Notes under the pieces: generated by a model
The model's database searches: none
Told to the model about the DNA's origin: nothing
The model's input: only the letters and a program-made list of their open reading frames with translations
Program-made: the position numbers and the translations under genes
Assembly (NCBI GenBank): GCA_947177405.1
Contig: CAMWUJ010000002.1
Coordinates: forward strand, 28,206 to 92,205
DNA length: 64,000 bases
DNA from: an uncultured Porphyromonadaceae bacterium
GTDB lineage: Bacteria > Bacteroidota > Bacteroidia > Bacteroidales > Muribaculaceae
Direction: 5' to 3'
In this document: positions 51,978 to 59,969 of the stretch, in pieces
Layout: every line of letters starts with the position of its first letter
Numbering within the stretch: the first letter of the stretch is position 1

Positions 51978-53263
51978 ACTTTTTCGAATGCTTGTGATAG
52001 ATCGGCTATGATGTCATCCACATGCTCAGTACCTATACTTAAACGTATAGTGGAAGGGGTGATATGCTGATGATCAAGTTCTTCCGGAGAGAGCTGGGAA
52101 TGTGTTGTGGTATAGGGGTGTATCACAAGGCTCTTCACATCGGCCACATTGGCGAGCAAGGAGAAAATTTCAAGAGCATCGATAAACTTCCATGCATCTT
52201 TTTCGTCACCATCGATCTCAAAAGTGAATATGGAACCGGCACCGGTAGGATATAATTTAGTGTAAAGTTCGTTGTCGGGATGATCCTTCAAGGCGGGATG
52301 ATTCACTTTCTTTACTTTAGGATGATTATTCAGGAATTCAACTACCTTGAGGGCATTTGCCACGTGGCGTTCAACCCGCAGGGAGAGTGTTTCCACACCC
52401 TGAAGTATAATAAAAGCATTGAAAGGGGAGATGCAAGCTCCGGTGTCTCTCAATATTACGGCACGGATGCGGGTAACGAAGGCTGCCGGACCTGCCACTT
52501 CTGCGAAAACAGCCCCATGATAACTTGGATCAGGCTTTGCAAGGGTTGGGAATTTATCCGGATGTTCGGACCAGGGGAATTTACCACCGTCAACAATTAT
52601 TCCACCAAGAGAGGTGCCGTGTCCTCCCAAGAATTTTGTGGCGGAATGAACCACAATATCAGCTCCCTCTTCCAGAGGACGGGCTAAGAAAGGAGTTCCG
52701 AATGTATTATCCACCACAAGAGGAATATTATGCTTATGAGCAATCTCAGCGAGAGATTTTATATCAGTGACATCGCAGTTGGGATTCCCGAAAGTCTCCA
52801 CAAAAAGGAGCTTTGTCTCGGGGGTGATTGCTTTTTCAACTTCCTCAAGATTCCTTACATTCACAAAAGAATGTGTTATTCCGCGGGTGGAAAGTGTATT
52901 TGCAATCAGGTTGGTGGTGCCTCCATAAAGATTATCTGCAGCCACAATATGATCACCGTTCTGCACAATATTCTCGATAGCGTAGTCGATTGCTGCGGCT
53001 CCACTTGCCACTGCCAGAGCGGCAACACCACCTTCAAGAGCCGCTATGCGTTTCTCAAGCACATCCTGTGTGGAGTTAGTGAGACGCCCGTATATGTTGC
53101 CGGCATCTTTCAGTGCAAAGCGATCGGCAGCATGTTGGGAATTATGGAACACATAGGATGTGGTCTGGTAAATGGGAACGGCTCTTGAATCGGTGGCTGG
53201 ATCAGGCTGTTCCTGACCCACATGCAGCTGTAGGGTTTCGAAGTGTAGATTTTCTTTTGACAT
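51974..53263 (-). CDS. metY: O-acetylhomoserine sulfhydrylase (PLP enzyme)
   Basis: 429 residues, the normal MetY size. It makes homocysteine from O-acetylhomoserine and sulfide. Motifs: IYQTTSYVF, NIYGRLTNST, ALAVASGAAAID, and the PLP lysine in VVHSATKFLGGHGT (~residue 208), plus the C-terminal IRLSIGTEHVDDI. It is the first gene of the operon metY-metF-metH, which covers homocysteine formation, methyl supply and methylation. Cystathionine-lyase-like activity is less likely given length and motifs. Confidence 0.92.
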   Translation of the reverse strand: MSKENLHFETLQLHVGQEQPDPATDSRAVPIYQTTSYVFHNSQHAADRFALKDAGNIYGRLTNSTQDVLEKRIAALEGGVAALAVASGAAAIDYAIENIVQNGDHIVAADNLYGGTTNLIANTLSTRGITHSFVNVRNLEEVEKAITPETKLLFVETFGNPNCDVTDIKSLAEIAHKHNIPLVVDNTFGTPFLARPLEEGADIVVHSATKFLGGHGTSLGGIIVDGGKFPWSEHPDKFPTLAKPDPSYHGAVFAEVAGPAAFVTRIRAVILRDTGACISPFNAFIILQGVETLSLRVERHVANALKVVEFLNNHPKVKKVNHPALKDHPDNELYTKLYPTGAGSIFTFEIDGDEKDAWKFIDALEIFSLLANVADVKSLVIHPYTTTHSQLSPEELDHQHITPSTIRLSIGTEHVDDIIADLSQAFEKV

Positions 53264-53288
53264 AATCGTAATTTTTTAATTTCTGATG

Positions 53289-53320
53289 CAAAATTACTAT
53301 ATTTTGAAATATATTCCAAA
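53289..53320 (-). promoter_or_regulatory. met operon promoter
   Basis: On the minus strand: TTTG (53317-53320), 20 bases, TAATTTTG (53289-53296). The spacer holds a GAATATATTTC near-palindrome, a candidate Lrp/AsnC site. It is divergent from the regulator promoter, whose -33 box lies four bases away. Confidence 0.85.
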
Positions 53321-53324
53321 GGAT

Positions 53325-53355
53325 TTTGAAAGAATAGAAAAATTTGCTAATTTTG
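53325..53355 (+). promoter_or_regulatory. Promoter of the Lrp/AsnC regulator gene
   Basis: TTTG (53325-53328), 19 bases, TAATTTTG (53348-53355), back to back with the met promoter, so one bound regulator could control both. Confidence 0.8.
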
Positions 53356-53420
53356 TTTTAATTTAAAGAATAAAATAATTACTTTTTTACAATATTTAAT
53401 ATTTAAAAGAATATTATTCT

Positions 53421-53891
53421 ATGCCAGTGAATGAACGATTAGACAGAAAAGATAAGGAGATATTGTCGGAGTTGCAAAAAAACTCCCGTCAGACTAATAA
53501 AGAACTGGCTTTGGCCGTAAATTTATCCACAACGCCTACTTTCGAAAGAGTGAAGCGACTTGAGAGGGAGGGATACATAAAAAAATACACAGCTGTGCTT
53601 GATGCTGATAAATTAAACTGCGGATTCGTGGCTTTTTGTTATCTGAAACTCAAGCAACACAGCTATGGCGATGCGATGAAAATAATTAATGCCGTAGAGG
53701 ATATTCCTGAGATAGTGGAGTGTTATAATATTTCTGGAAATTACGATTTTCTACTGAAAATTTATACTGAAGATATGAAGTCGTATCAGAAATTTCTTTT
53801 GAGAATATTGGGTGAGCTTGATTGTGTGGGATCGCTTAACAGCAGTTTCGTGTTGTCCGAAATAAAGAATAATCATCAGATACCTTTATAA
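53421..53891 (+). CDS. Lrp/AsnC-family transcription regulator
   Basis: 156 residues. An N-terminal winged helix-turn-helix (DRKDKEILSELQKNSRQTNK, then LALAVNLSTTPTFERVKRLE, residues ~8-55) precedes the RAM/AsnC ligand-binding domain (~70-150; ECYNISGNYDFLLKIYTEDM). It probably binds an amino acid and controls the divergent metY-metF-metH operon, the usual arrangement for a local Lrp-type regulator; methionine as ligand is inference. Confidence 0.88.
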   Translation: MPVNERLDRKDKEILSELQKNSRQTNKELALAVNLSTTPTFERVKRLEREGYIKKYTAVLDADKLNCGFVAFCYLKLKQHSYGDAMKIINAVEDIPEIVECYNISGNYDFLLKIYTEDMKSYQKFLLRILGELDCVGSLNSSFVLSEIKNNHQIPL

Positions 53892-53951
53892 TCAGGTGGC
53901 TTTATTCTGATGTTTTTATGAGGGGAGACCGTGTTTGATTTTTTAATAGAA

Positions 53952-53984
53952 AAGGCGGCAGATATCCGTTAGGTCTGCCGCCTT
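53952..53984. terminator. Terminator between the Lrp gene and glnS
   Basis: AAGGCGGCAGA (53952-53962) pairs perfectly with TCTGCCGCCTT (53974-53984) with an 11-nt loop. It serves both convergent genes. Confidence 0.82.
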
Positions 53985-54018
53985 CAATCTTTAATGATTT
54001 CTATTATAGTTCCGGATG

Positions 54019-55722
54019 TTATTTCTTCATCACCTTAGCCCAGGTATCTTTCAGGCCAATAGTTTTATTGAATACCGGTTTTTCAGGAGTTGAATCAGGA
54101 TCAACCACATAATATCCCAACCTCACGAATTGATAATTGTCGCCGGCTTTTATTCTTTCTGCAAGCCAAGGCTCAATCATTACGTTCTCACGTATCTTCA
54201 ATGAATCGGGATTCAGAAGATCTCTGAAATCTCCTTCTTCTGCCGATGGATTCTCCACAGCAAAGAGACGATCATAGTCACGAATTTCGGCTTTTACGGC
54301 CGTGGGAGCAGATACCCAATGAAGAGTACCCTTCACTTTTCTGTCAGCTCCGGGGAGACCGCTGCGGGTTTCGGGATCATAGGTGGCATAAATTTCCTCT
54401 ATCTCTCCGGCATCATTTTTCTTAACTCCTGTGCATTTCACAATATATGCGCCCTTTAGACGAACCTCTTTATCGGGAGACATTCTGAAGAATTTTTTAG
54501 GAGGATTTTCCATGAAATCCTCACGTTCAATCCATAATTCACGGGAGAAGGGCATTTCATGTTTACCCTCCTCAAGATTTTCGGGATTATTATCCATCTC
54601 GATCATCTCTGTGTGATTTTCGGGATAATTTGTGATAATGAGTTTGACAGGGTTCTGGACCACACTAACACGAGTTGCAGTTTTATTCAGATCCTCGCGT
54701 ATAGAGTGCTCAAGCAATTCGATATGATTGAGGGCTTCATATTTAGTATAGCCGATCTTATTGACAAATTCCTTGATTGCCGAGGGAGTATAACCACGAC
54801 GTCTGAGACCTCGAAGGGTTGGCATTCGAGGGTCGTCCCAACCCTGCACCAGACCTTCCTTGACAAGCTGGAGCAGCTTGCGCTTCGACATCACGGTATA
54901 AGTGAGATTGAGACGGTTGAATTCAATCTGTCGTGGGCAATATGAATCATCCGCGAGCTCCTTTACGAAATAATCATAAAGTGGACGATGAGGCACGAAT
55001 TCGAGGGTACAAATCGAATGAGTCACCCCTTCGAAATAATCGCTTTGTCCATGAGCGAAATCATACATGGGATAGACTTTCCATTGATCACCGGTGCGCC
55101 AATGTGGAGTCTTGATTATGCGATACATTATAGGATCGCGGAAGTGCATATTATCGGAGGCCATGTCGATTTTAGCTCTCAGCACCATCGAACCCTCTTC
55201 AAATTCCCCTTTATTCATTCTTTCAAAGAGGTCGAGGTTTTCTTCTATAGGACGATCGCGGAAGGGCGAATTTTCGCCCGGACGTGTAGGGGTTCCTTTT
55301 TGACGGGCGATTTCCTCTGAAGATTGCTCATCCACATAAGCCTTTCCCTCCCGAATCAGGCGCAGGGCAAGATCATAGAGCTGGGGGAAATAATCGCTGG
55401 CATAGTAAAGACGGTCGCCCCAGTCGAATCCAAGCCAGTGAATATCCTCCTTAATTGCCTCTACATATTCCGTATCCTCCTTCTGAGGATTTGTGTCGTC
55501 AAAACGGAGATTGCAAGTACCCCCGAATTTTTCGGCTGCTCCAAAGTCCATGATGAATGCTTTTGCATGTCCGATATGCAGGTATCCATTAGGCTCAGGT
55601 GGAAACCGGGTATTGAGACGTCCGCCATTCTTCCCTGCGGCGAGATCGTTTACGATTTCCTGTTCTACAAAATTGAGACCATTTTCATTTTTGATCTCTT
55701 CTTCTTTAATGATTTCGGTCAT
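54019..55722 (-). CDS. glnS: Glutaminyl-tRNA synthetase
   Basis: 567 residues. The class I signatures are both present: PPEPNGYLHIGHAKA (~residues 41-55) and VMSKRKLLQL (~residues 277-286), with TRFPPEPNG and CNLRFDDTNP typical of GlnRS. The C-terminal half is the anticodon-binding beta-barrel region. It charges tRNA-Gln directly. A TAnnTTTG box (TAATTTTG, 55792-55799, minus strand) lies upstream without a clear -33. Confidence 0.94.
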   Translation of the reverse strand: MTEIIKEEEIKNENGLNFVEQEIVNDLAAGKNGGRLNTRFPPEPNGYLHIGHAKAFIMDFGAAEKFGGTCNLRFDDTNPQKEDTEYVEAIKEDIHWLGFDWGDRLYYASDYFPQLYDLALRLIREGKAYVDEQSSEEIARQKGTPTRPGENSPFRDRPIEENLDLFERMNKGEFEEGSMVLRAKIDMASDNMHFRDPIMYRIIKTPHWRTGDQWKVYPMYDFAHGQSDYFEGVTHSICTLEFVPHRPLYDYFVKELADDSYCPRQIEFNRLNLTYTVMSKRKLLQLVKEGLVQGWDDPRMPTLRGLRRRGYTPSAIKEFVNKIGYTKYEALNHIELLEHSIREDLNKTATRVSVVQNPVKLIITNYPENHTEMIEMDNNPENLEEGKHEMPFSRELWIEREDFMENPPKKFFRMSPDKEVRLKGAYIVKCTGVKKNDAGEIEEIYATYDPETRSGLPGADRKVKGTLHWVSAPTAVKAEIRDYDRLFAVENPSAEEGDFRDLLNPDSLKIRENVMIEPWLAERIKAGDNYQFVRLGYYVVDPDSTPEKPVFNKTIGLKDTWAKVMKK

Positions 55723-55827
55723 TTTATAAGTAGTAACTAATGAAGTTGTTTAAGCTAATAATAAGGTGGTGAAGGGAGCGAGTTTAAGCCACAAAATTAC
55801 AAAAAAAAATCGATAAGAAAAATAAAA

Positions 55828-55860
55828 GCTTCCTCCTCTTTTAAAAAAAGAGAAGGAAGC
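55828..55860. terminator. Hairpin between the small ORF region and glnS
   Basis: GCTTCCTCCTCTTTT (55828-55842) pairs with AAAAGAGAAGGAAGC (55846-55860) with one mismatch and an AAA loop. It may terminate the minus-strand unit at 55906 or insulate glnS. Confidence 0.65.
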
Positions 55861-55905
55861 AAAATCTCATTACGAGTTTTTCGATAATAGACTCAATTAA
55901 GAAAA

Positions 55906-56100
55906 TCAGTTAACGGAAAATCTGTTGAATGAAGTGCCTTCAAGCACCACACAGGTTCTTGCGAATTGTCTCACAAAATTCAAAGTTGACGAACGAGGTG
56001 TCTTCATGATTTTCATTTTTACGATAGAGTCTGAATTTGTTTTTGAGGAATCGTGACTCATAGGCAGTTGTGGTTTAAAAATTACATTATTATAACGCAT
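55906..56100 (-). CDS. Possible small protein, 64 aa or shorter
   Basis: The frame opens at an ATG at 56100, with further ATGs at 56016 and 56007. The C-terminal half (MKTPRSSTLNFVRQFARTC) has a basic/hydrophobic helix pattern I associate with short conserved proteins of Bacteroidales near ECF sigma genes. The N-terminal 28 residues look less ordered, so the shorter start may be right. It lies downstream of the sigma factor gene beyond its terminator. Low certainty. Confidence 0.4.
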   Translation of the reverse strand: MRYNNVIFKPQLPMSHDSSKTNSDSIVKMKIMKTPRSSTLNFVRQFARTCVVLEGTSFNRFSVN

Positions 56101-56158
56101 AAACCTTTATTATTATTGTAATCATAGGGTAATATTATTATGGGGTTAAAGGAATAAA

Positions 56159-56191
56159 ACAGGACCGAAAAGAATCTCTTTCCGGTCCTGT
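56159..56191. terminator. Terminator after the ECF sigma factor gene
   Basis: ACAGGACCGAAAAGA (56159-56173) pairs with TCTTTCCGGTCCTGT (56177-56191) with one mismatch and a 3-nt loop. Confidence 0.75.
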
Positions 56192-56252
56192 GAACGTTTT
56201 AAGACATCCTTCGGCAAATCACGTCATATTTTTGTGACCGGCCGGTGGGGAG

Positions 56253-56843
56253 TCAAAGTGTAAGGATAATCTCTTTTTCCTGAGCGAGACGTCTGAGATT
56301 AAGTATTGCGTATCGCATACGACCCAAGGCGGTATTAATGCTCACTCCGGTGATTTCAGCGATTTCTTTAAAACTAAGGTTTTTGTAATATCTCATTGTG
56401 AGCACCTCCCTCTGAAGTTCGGGAAGCTCCTGAATGAGATATTTTACATCTTCTCTGATTTGATCAGAGATAATGATATCTTCGATAGTTTGCTCACACA
56501 GCTCTTTTCTGTTGAGGATATCCACATCTGTGATATCAGACGACTGAACGTTCTCGGCTTTTTCCTGACGATAGTAATCAATTATCAGGTTATGGGCTAT
56601 GCGGGAAATCCAAGCGGGAAATTTTCCGTTTTCAGTGTAACGCCCCTGACGGATAGTATTGATTGCCTTTACAAAAGTCTCTTGAAAAATATCATTGGCA
56701 ATATCTTCGTTTTTGATTATGCGCAGGATATAATTAAAGATACGGTTTTGGTGACGTTTCAGTAGATGATCGAATGCGGTGTTAGAACCGTTAGCATAAG
56801 CTTTGACCAGTTGTTCGTCGGTCATGCTTGAATAATTTGCCAT
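56253..56843 (-). CDS. ECF-type RNA polymerase sigma factor
   Basis: 196 residues with sigma regions 2 and 4 only. Region 2 (~residues 20-95): FDHLLKRHQNRIFNYILRII, NDIFQETFVKAINTI and FPAWISRIAHNLIIDYYR. Region 4 (~130-190): LPELQREVLTMRYYKNLSFK then EIAEITGVSINTALGRMRYA. No anti-sigma gene is adjacent, so control is unclear. It has its own consensus promoter and terminator. It probably runs an envelope or stress regulon in this group. Confidence 0.9.
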   Translation of the reverse strand: MANYSSMTDEQLVKAYANGSNTAFDHLLKRHQNRIFNYILRIIKNEDIANDIFQETFVKAINTIRQGRYTENGKFPAWISRIAHNLIIDYYRQEKAENVQSSDITDVDILNRKELCEQTIEDIIISDQIREDVKYLIQELPELQREVLTMRYYKNLSFKEIAEITGVSINTALGRMRYAILNLRRLAQEKEIILTL

Positions 56844-56922
56844 GTTGATGTCAAAAGTTGGTTAAGTAATAAATATCTCGATAGGCGTTGGGTTAATAAT
56901 AATGGGTTAAAATTTACGACTG

Positions 56923-56954
56923 CAAAGATATAATCTAAAAGGATGATTTCCAAA
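56923..56954 (-). promoter_or_regulatory. Promoter of the ECF sigma factor gene
   Basis: On the minus strand: TTTG (56951-56954), 20 bases, TATCTTTG (56923-56930), an exact consensus match about 80 bp before the ATG at 56843. It therefore looks like a housekeeping promoter rather than autoregulated by an ECF-type box. Confidence 0.82.
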
Positions 56955-57102
56955 CGAAATTTCAAAAAAAAAGAAAAATAATGTTAAATGCTATAATAAA
57001 ATACCCTTTTTCACGATAATAGCCCCATTTAGGGGAAATTTGAGAAAATGGAAGAGAAACTAATATTATTCCTCTTCCATTAATAAATTAAAGAATGTCT
57101 AA

Positions 57103-57948
57103 TCATTTCTTTTGGAGTTTCAATGCTGTCCATGAGGAGTCGGATATCAATCGGCCGGTCTCGAAGAGATCAAACTCAGTTGCCTTTTTCAGTATCATAT
57201 CTATATCCTTGTCATAGAACCCGGATAGAAGCATCACGCCTTCCGGTTTCAATGCAGCGGCATATTTCTCCAAGTCTTCCAGGATAATATTCCGGTTGAT
57301 ATTGGCAAATAAGAAGTCGGCCTGTGTAATCTCTTTAAGTGATTCCGCATCACCATGAATAAATCTCACATCGCAATTATTGAGCACGGCATTATCCACA
57401 GCGTTGTCAAATGCAGGCCGATCTATTTCAATCACTGTAACATCGGAGGCTCCCCTCATTTTTGCAAGAAAGGCGAGGATACCGGTGCCGGTTCCTACAT
57501 CGATTACACTCTTTCCTTCCAAGGAAAGTGAAAGGATGTGGCGCATCATTTGTGATGTGGTGTCGTGGTGTCCGGTTCCAAAAGCCATTTTGGGATCAAT
57601 CACGATATCATATTTCGCCTCAGGCACATCTTTATGGAAAGTGGAATGGACCACACAAAGGTCATCGATAAGAATCGGCTTGAAATAATTTTTCTCCCAT
57701 TCAGCATTCCAATCCTCTCCTTCAATAAATTCCGACGAGATATCTGCTTTTACTTCAATCGGGAAATCAAAAAAGGCTTGTCGAGCCAGTTCGGTTCCAT
57801 CTTCAGAAGCTCTTATATAAGCGGTGAGTCCTTTATCATCAGGTTCGAAAGATTCAAATCCTACATCGGCAAGAAAAGCTGCTGCGAGGTCGGTGATGTC
57901 AGGGGTAACCGGAGAGAGATCAATCCTTACAGATAGATAATCGTTCAT
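57103..57948 (-). CDS. prmA: Ribosomal protein L11 methyltransferase
   Basis: 281 residues. The SAM-binding motif is VIDVGTGTGILAFLAKMRGA (~residues 145-165), preceded by PKMAFGTGHHDTT, the PrmA-specific substrate loop, and followed by LFANINRNIILEDL. It methylates L11 on the ribosome. It is the last of three closely spaced minus-strand genes (13 bp from the upstream one). Confidence 0.92.
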   Translation of the reverse strand: MNDYLSVRIDLSPVTPDITDLAAAFLADVGFESFEPDDKGLTAYIRASEDGTELARQAFFDFPIEVKADISSEFIEGEDWNAEWEKNYFKPILIDDLCVVHSTFHKDVPEAKYDIVIDPKMAFGTGHHDTTSQMMRHILSLSLEGKSVIDVGTGTGILAFLAKMRGASDVTVIEIDRPAFDNAVDNAVLNNCDVRFIHGDAESLKEITQADFLFANINRNIILEDLEKYAAALKPEGVMLLSGFYDKDIDMILKKATEFDLFETGRLISDSSWTALKLQKK

Positions 57949-57961
57949 TTATTACGGGTTT

Positions 57962-58291
57962 TTAATCCTTTTTACGTTTGATGAATTTATAGATTTTCTT
58001 ACCCGATCCAAAGAGAGACATGCCAATCATGGCATAATCGAGGTAATTAAGCCCGGTGAGTAATTTCCCCGCAATATTCCCCACTTTGGAAAGCTTGGAA
58101 GAGGATCCCTCGTTATTGCCGAAAAGCTTGCGATTTTTAATTCTTTCAGCTTTATGTAGCACTTTAGACTTGCAAAACTCTTTCTGGAGAGCAACTAACG
58201 CACGCTGGTAGCGAAGTTCTTCGATAGTATAACCTTTGAAGTCTTTTTGCGGGATTAGTACATCATTGCTTTTTGCTATTTCCTTATCCAT
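57962..58291 (-). CDS. Conserved hypothetical protein (109 aa)
   Basis: Basic, mostly helical: an N-terminal helix (TIEELRYQRALVALQKEFC) and a C-terminal hydrophobic part (~residues 75-97, LLTGLNYLDYAMIGMSLFGSG) with a basic end. It lies 5 bp after the holin-like gene and 13 bp before prmA. It may associate with the membrane. No family name is assigned. Confidence 0.6.
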   Translation of the reverse strand: MDKEIAKSNDVLIPQKDFKGYTIEELRYQRALVALQKEFCKSKVLHKAERIKNRKLFGNNEGSSSKLSKVGNIAGKLLTGLNYLDYAMIGMSLFGSGKKIYKFIKRKKD

Positions 58292-58296
58292 ATCTG

Positions 58297-58647
58297 TCAG
58301 TCTTTAGGTGTGAAGAATAGGCGAGTGATGAATTTTGCGATCGGATTCAAGAGGAGAGGACGGCGACACAAGTAAAGAAGTAGAATAAAGAGACATATTA
58401 TTCCCGCCATTGCACAATATGCCAGAGCCGGAGAAATAATGAGCTTAAAGAGCTCCACTCCTGCGAAGGCAAGCATCAGAAGAGCTGCCAGACCAAGAAG
58501 AACACATACAGCCCCTATAATCAGAGATGTCATGAGAAGAGTGAATTTTTCTGCTACCGTGAATTTTGCATATTCCACTTCGAGCTTCATCCAATTCACT
58601 GATTGTCCGATGATATCCTTGATTTCGTCAATGAATTTTTCTTTCAT
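58297..58647 (-). CDS. Phage-holin-III-superfamily (DUF1469-like) membrane protein
   Basis: 116 residues: a charged N-terminal helix (INWMKLEVEYAKFTVAEKF region) and two transmembrane segments (~residues 38-62 and 70-94), the layout of the putative Actinobacteriophage holin/DUF1469 superfamily. Despite the name these are ordinary bacterial envelope proteins often clustered with YtxH genes, as here. It is probably stress-linked. Confidence 0.7.
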   Translation of the reverse strand: MKEKFIDEIKDIIGQSVNWMKLEVEYAKFTVAEKFTLLMTSLIIGAVCVLLGLAALLMLAFAGVELFKLIISPALAYCAMAGIICLFILLLYLCRRPLLLNPIAKFITRLFFTPKD

Positions 58648-58674
58648 ATATCAAAGAAGTATGACTTAATTAAA

Positions 58675-58707
58675 GCGGGCATAGAAGCAAAATGCCCCAA
58701 TGCCCGC
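58675..58707. terminator. Hairpin after the YtxH gene pair
   Basis: GCGGGCAT (58675-58682) pairs with ATGCCCGC (58700-58707). On the minus strand it follows the YtxH genes and is followed by 'tttaatt'. Confidence 0.6.
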
Positions 58708-58758
58708 AATGTTTATAATTGCCCGGCCCTAAGATGGGGTCGGAAACATACTTTGGAA

Positions 58759-58953
58759 TTAATCTTCTGCTCCGGCAAGCTCTGCCACGAGGGCATCCAC
58801 TTCCTTGTCGCTGATCTTAATGCCTTTTTTTCTAAGGATACCGGCGATCTTGGAACGCACTTCCTCGCCTTTTTCAGGGGCAAAGAGAAGAGCTGCGCCA
58901 CAACCTACGATGGCTCCTCCAAGAAAAGCCGAAATCAAAGTAAGTGCTTTCAT
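58759..58953 (-). CDS. YtxH-domain small protein, copy 2
   Basis: 64 residues: a glycine/alanine-rich transmembrane segment (LISAFLGGAIVGCGAALLFAP, residues ~5-26), the YtxH signature FAPEKGEEVRSKI, and an acidic helix (DKEVDALVAELAGAED). YtxH proteins are envelope-stress or general-stress proteins of unknown mechanism. It is paralogous to the gene 33 bp upstream. Confidence 0.78.
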   Translation of the reverse strand: MKALTLISAFLGGAIVGCGAALLFAPEKGEEVRSKIAGILRKKGIKISDKEVDALVAELAGAED

Positions 58954-58986
58954 TTATCTGCTTTTTAAATTATTATTATAGATTTA

Positions 58987-59190
58987 TTAGAGGTGCTGTT
59001 CAATCTGATCTTCGATCTCGTCAACGAGTTCCTCCATTTTGTCTTTCTTCAGAGAAATGCCTTTCTCCTTAAGAATTTTCGCGATTTTGTTTCTTGTAGT
59101 CTCGCCTTTTTCGGGAGCCATAAGAAGACCGACAGCAGCACCGGCTACTGCACCTCCGATAACGGAGAGAATAATGTGCAATGGTTTCAT
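58987..59190 (-). CDS. YtxH-domain small protein, copy 1
   Basis: 67 residues with the same layout: a transmembrane segment (IILSVIGGAVAGAAVGLLMA), MAPEKGETTRNKIAKIL, and an acidic C-terminal helix (KMEELVDEIEDQIEQHL). The basic half (KKDKMEE) and the acidic end suggest oligomer contacts. It is the first of the pair, probably transcribed with the next copy. Confidence 0.78.
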   Translation of the reverse strand: MKPLHIILSVIGGAVAGAAVGLLMAPEKGETTRNKIAKILKEKGISLKKDKMEELVDEIEDQIEQHL

Positions 59191-59322
59191 AATTTATGTT
59201 TTTAGTGAATAATCTATTTTTTAGGCAAAACACATAAAAGATGCTCGAATTGCCATTTTCTTAAATAACGTTTTTATATTATCAAATGTTTTATCAAGCA
59301 TCTAAATTTGGGTAATGATTTC

Positions 59323-59871
59323 TTATCTGGAAGCCATTACAGGGAGGTTCACATCCTTTGTATATGCCATTACTCCTTCTTCTGAGAGCTGATACTGACG
59401 AAAATCACCATCCTTGGTAATCATCTTAACGTGAGTGTCGTCGATAAATGTAAGGAATGGGATATCTTCTCCTTCATTATTTACTACCGACCAAGTTTGT
59501 GAGTCAAAGTTGAAATTGAGACGGGTTTTCTCTCCTGTGGCCTCGCAAGTGATGTCATATCCTTTACCGTCGCATTTTATCAGATAGCGTCCGTGATCGG
59601 TGTCAACCGCTTTAACAGATGCAGACATAGGATTGCTTCCACTCCAGAATTCTATAGAATTGAGCACAAGCACATCAGCTATTGTGGTTACTTCATATAC
59701 CGGGAGAATCCAGAAAGCGAAGAATACGAGTTCGTTTACAAATTTATTGCCTACCTGGTTATTCCAGGATAATACTCTTTTTGTGAGGGCGAAGGAACCG
59801 ATACAGGATGAGAATGTCAATGACAAACCTGCAAGCAGGACGGCTCCAACTGCAATTTTGAATTTTCTCAT
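59323..59871 (-). CDS. DUF3332 lipoprotein
   Basis: 182 residues with a lipobox (LAGLSLTFSSCIGSF, lipidated Cys about residue 23). The conserved DUF3332 core follows: FALTKRVLSWNNQVGNKFVN, ELVFFAFWILPVYEV (membrane-associating) and DVLVLNSIEFWSGSNP. The C-terminal half is a small beta domain. It is a frequent single gene in Bacteroidales with unknown role. A candidate -7 (TAATTTTG, 59936-59943, minus strand) lies upstream without a good -33. Confidence 0.85.
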   Translation of the reverse strand: MRKFKIAVGAVLLAGLSLTFSSCIGSFALTKRVLSWNNQVGNKFVNELVFFAFWILPVYEVTTIADVLVLNSIEFWSGSNPMSASVKAVDTDHGRYLIKCDGKGYDITCEATGEKTRLNFNFDSQTWSVVNNEGEDIPFLTFIDDTHVKMITKDGDFRQYQLSEEGVMAYTKDVNLPVMASR

Positions 59872-59969
59872 AGTTTATAATGGATTAAATGAAGTTTTAA
59901 AAGTTGTGTGAAGTTAATAAAAAAATCGATAAATGCAAAATTATGAATATCCCATTTGGTCAATAATAT

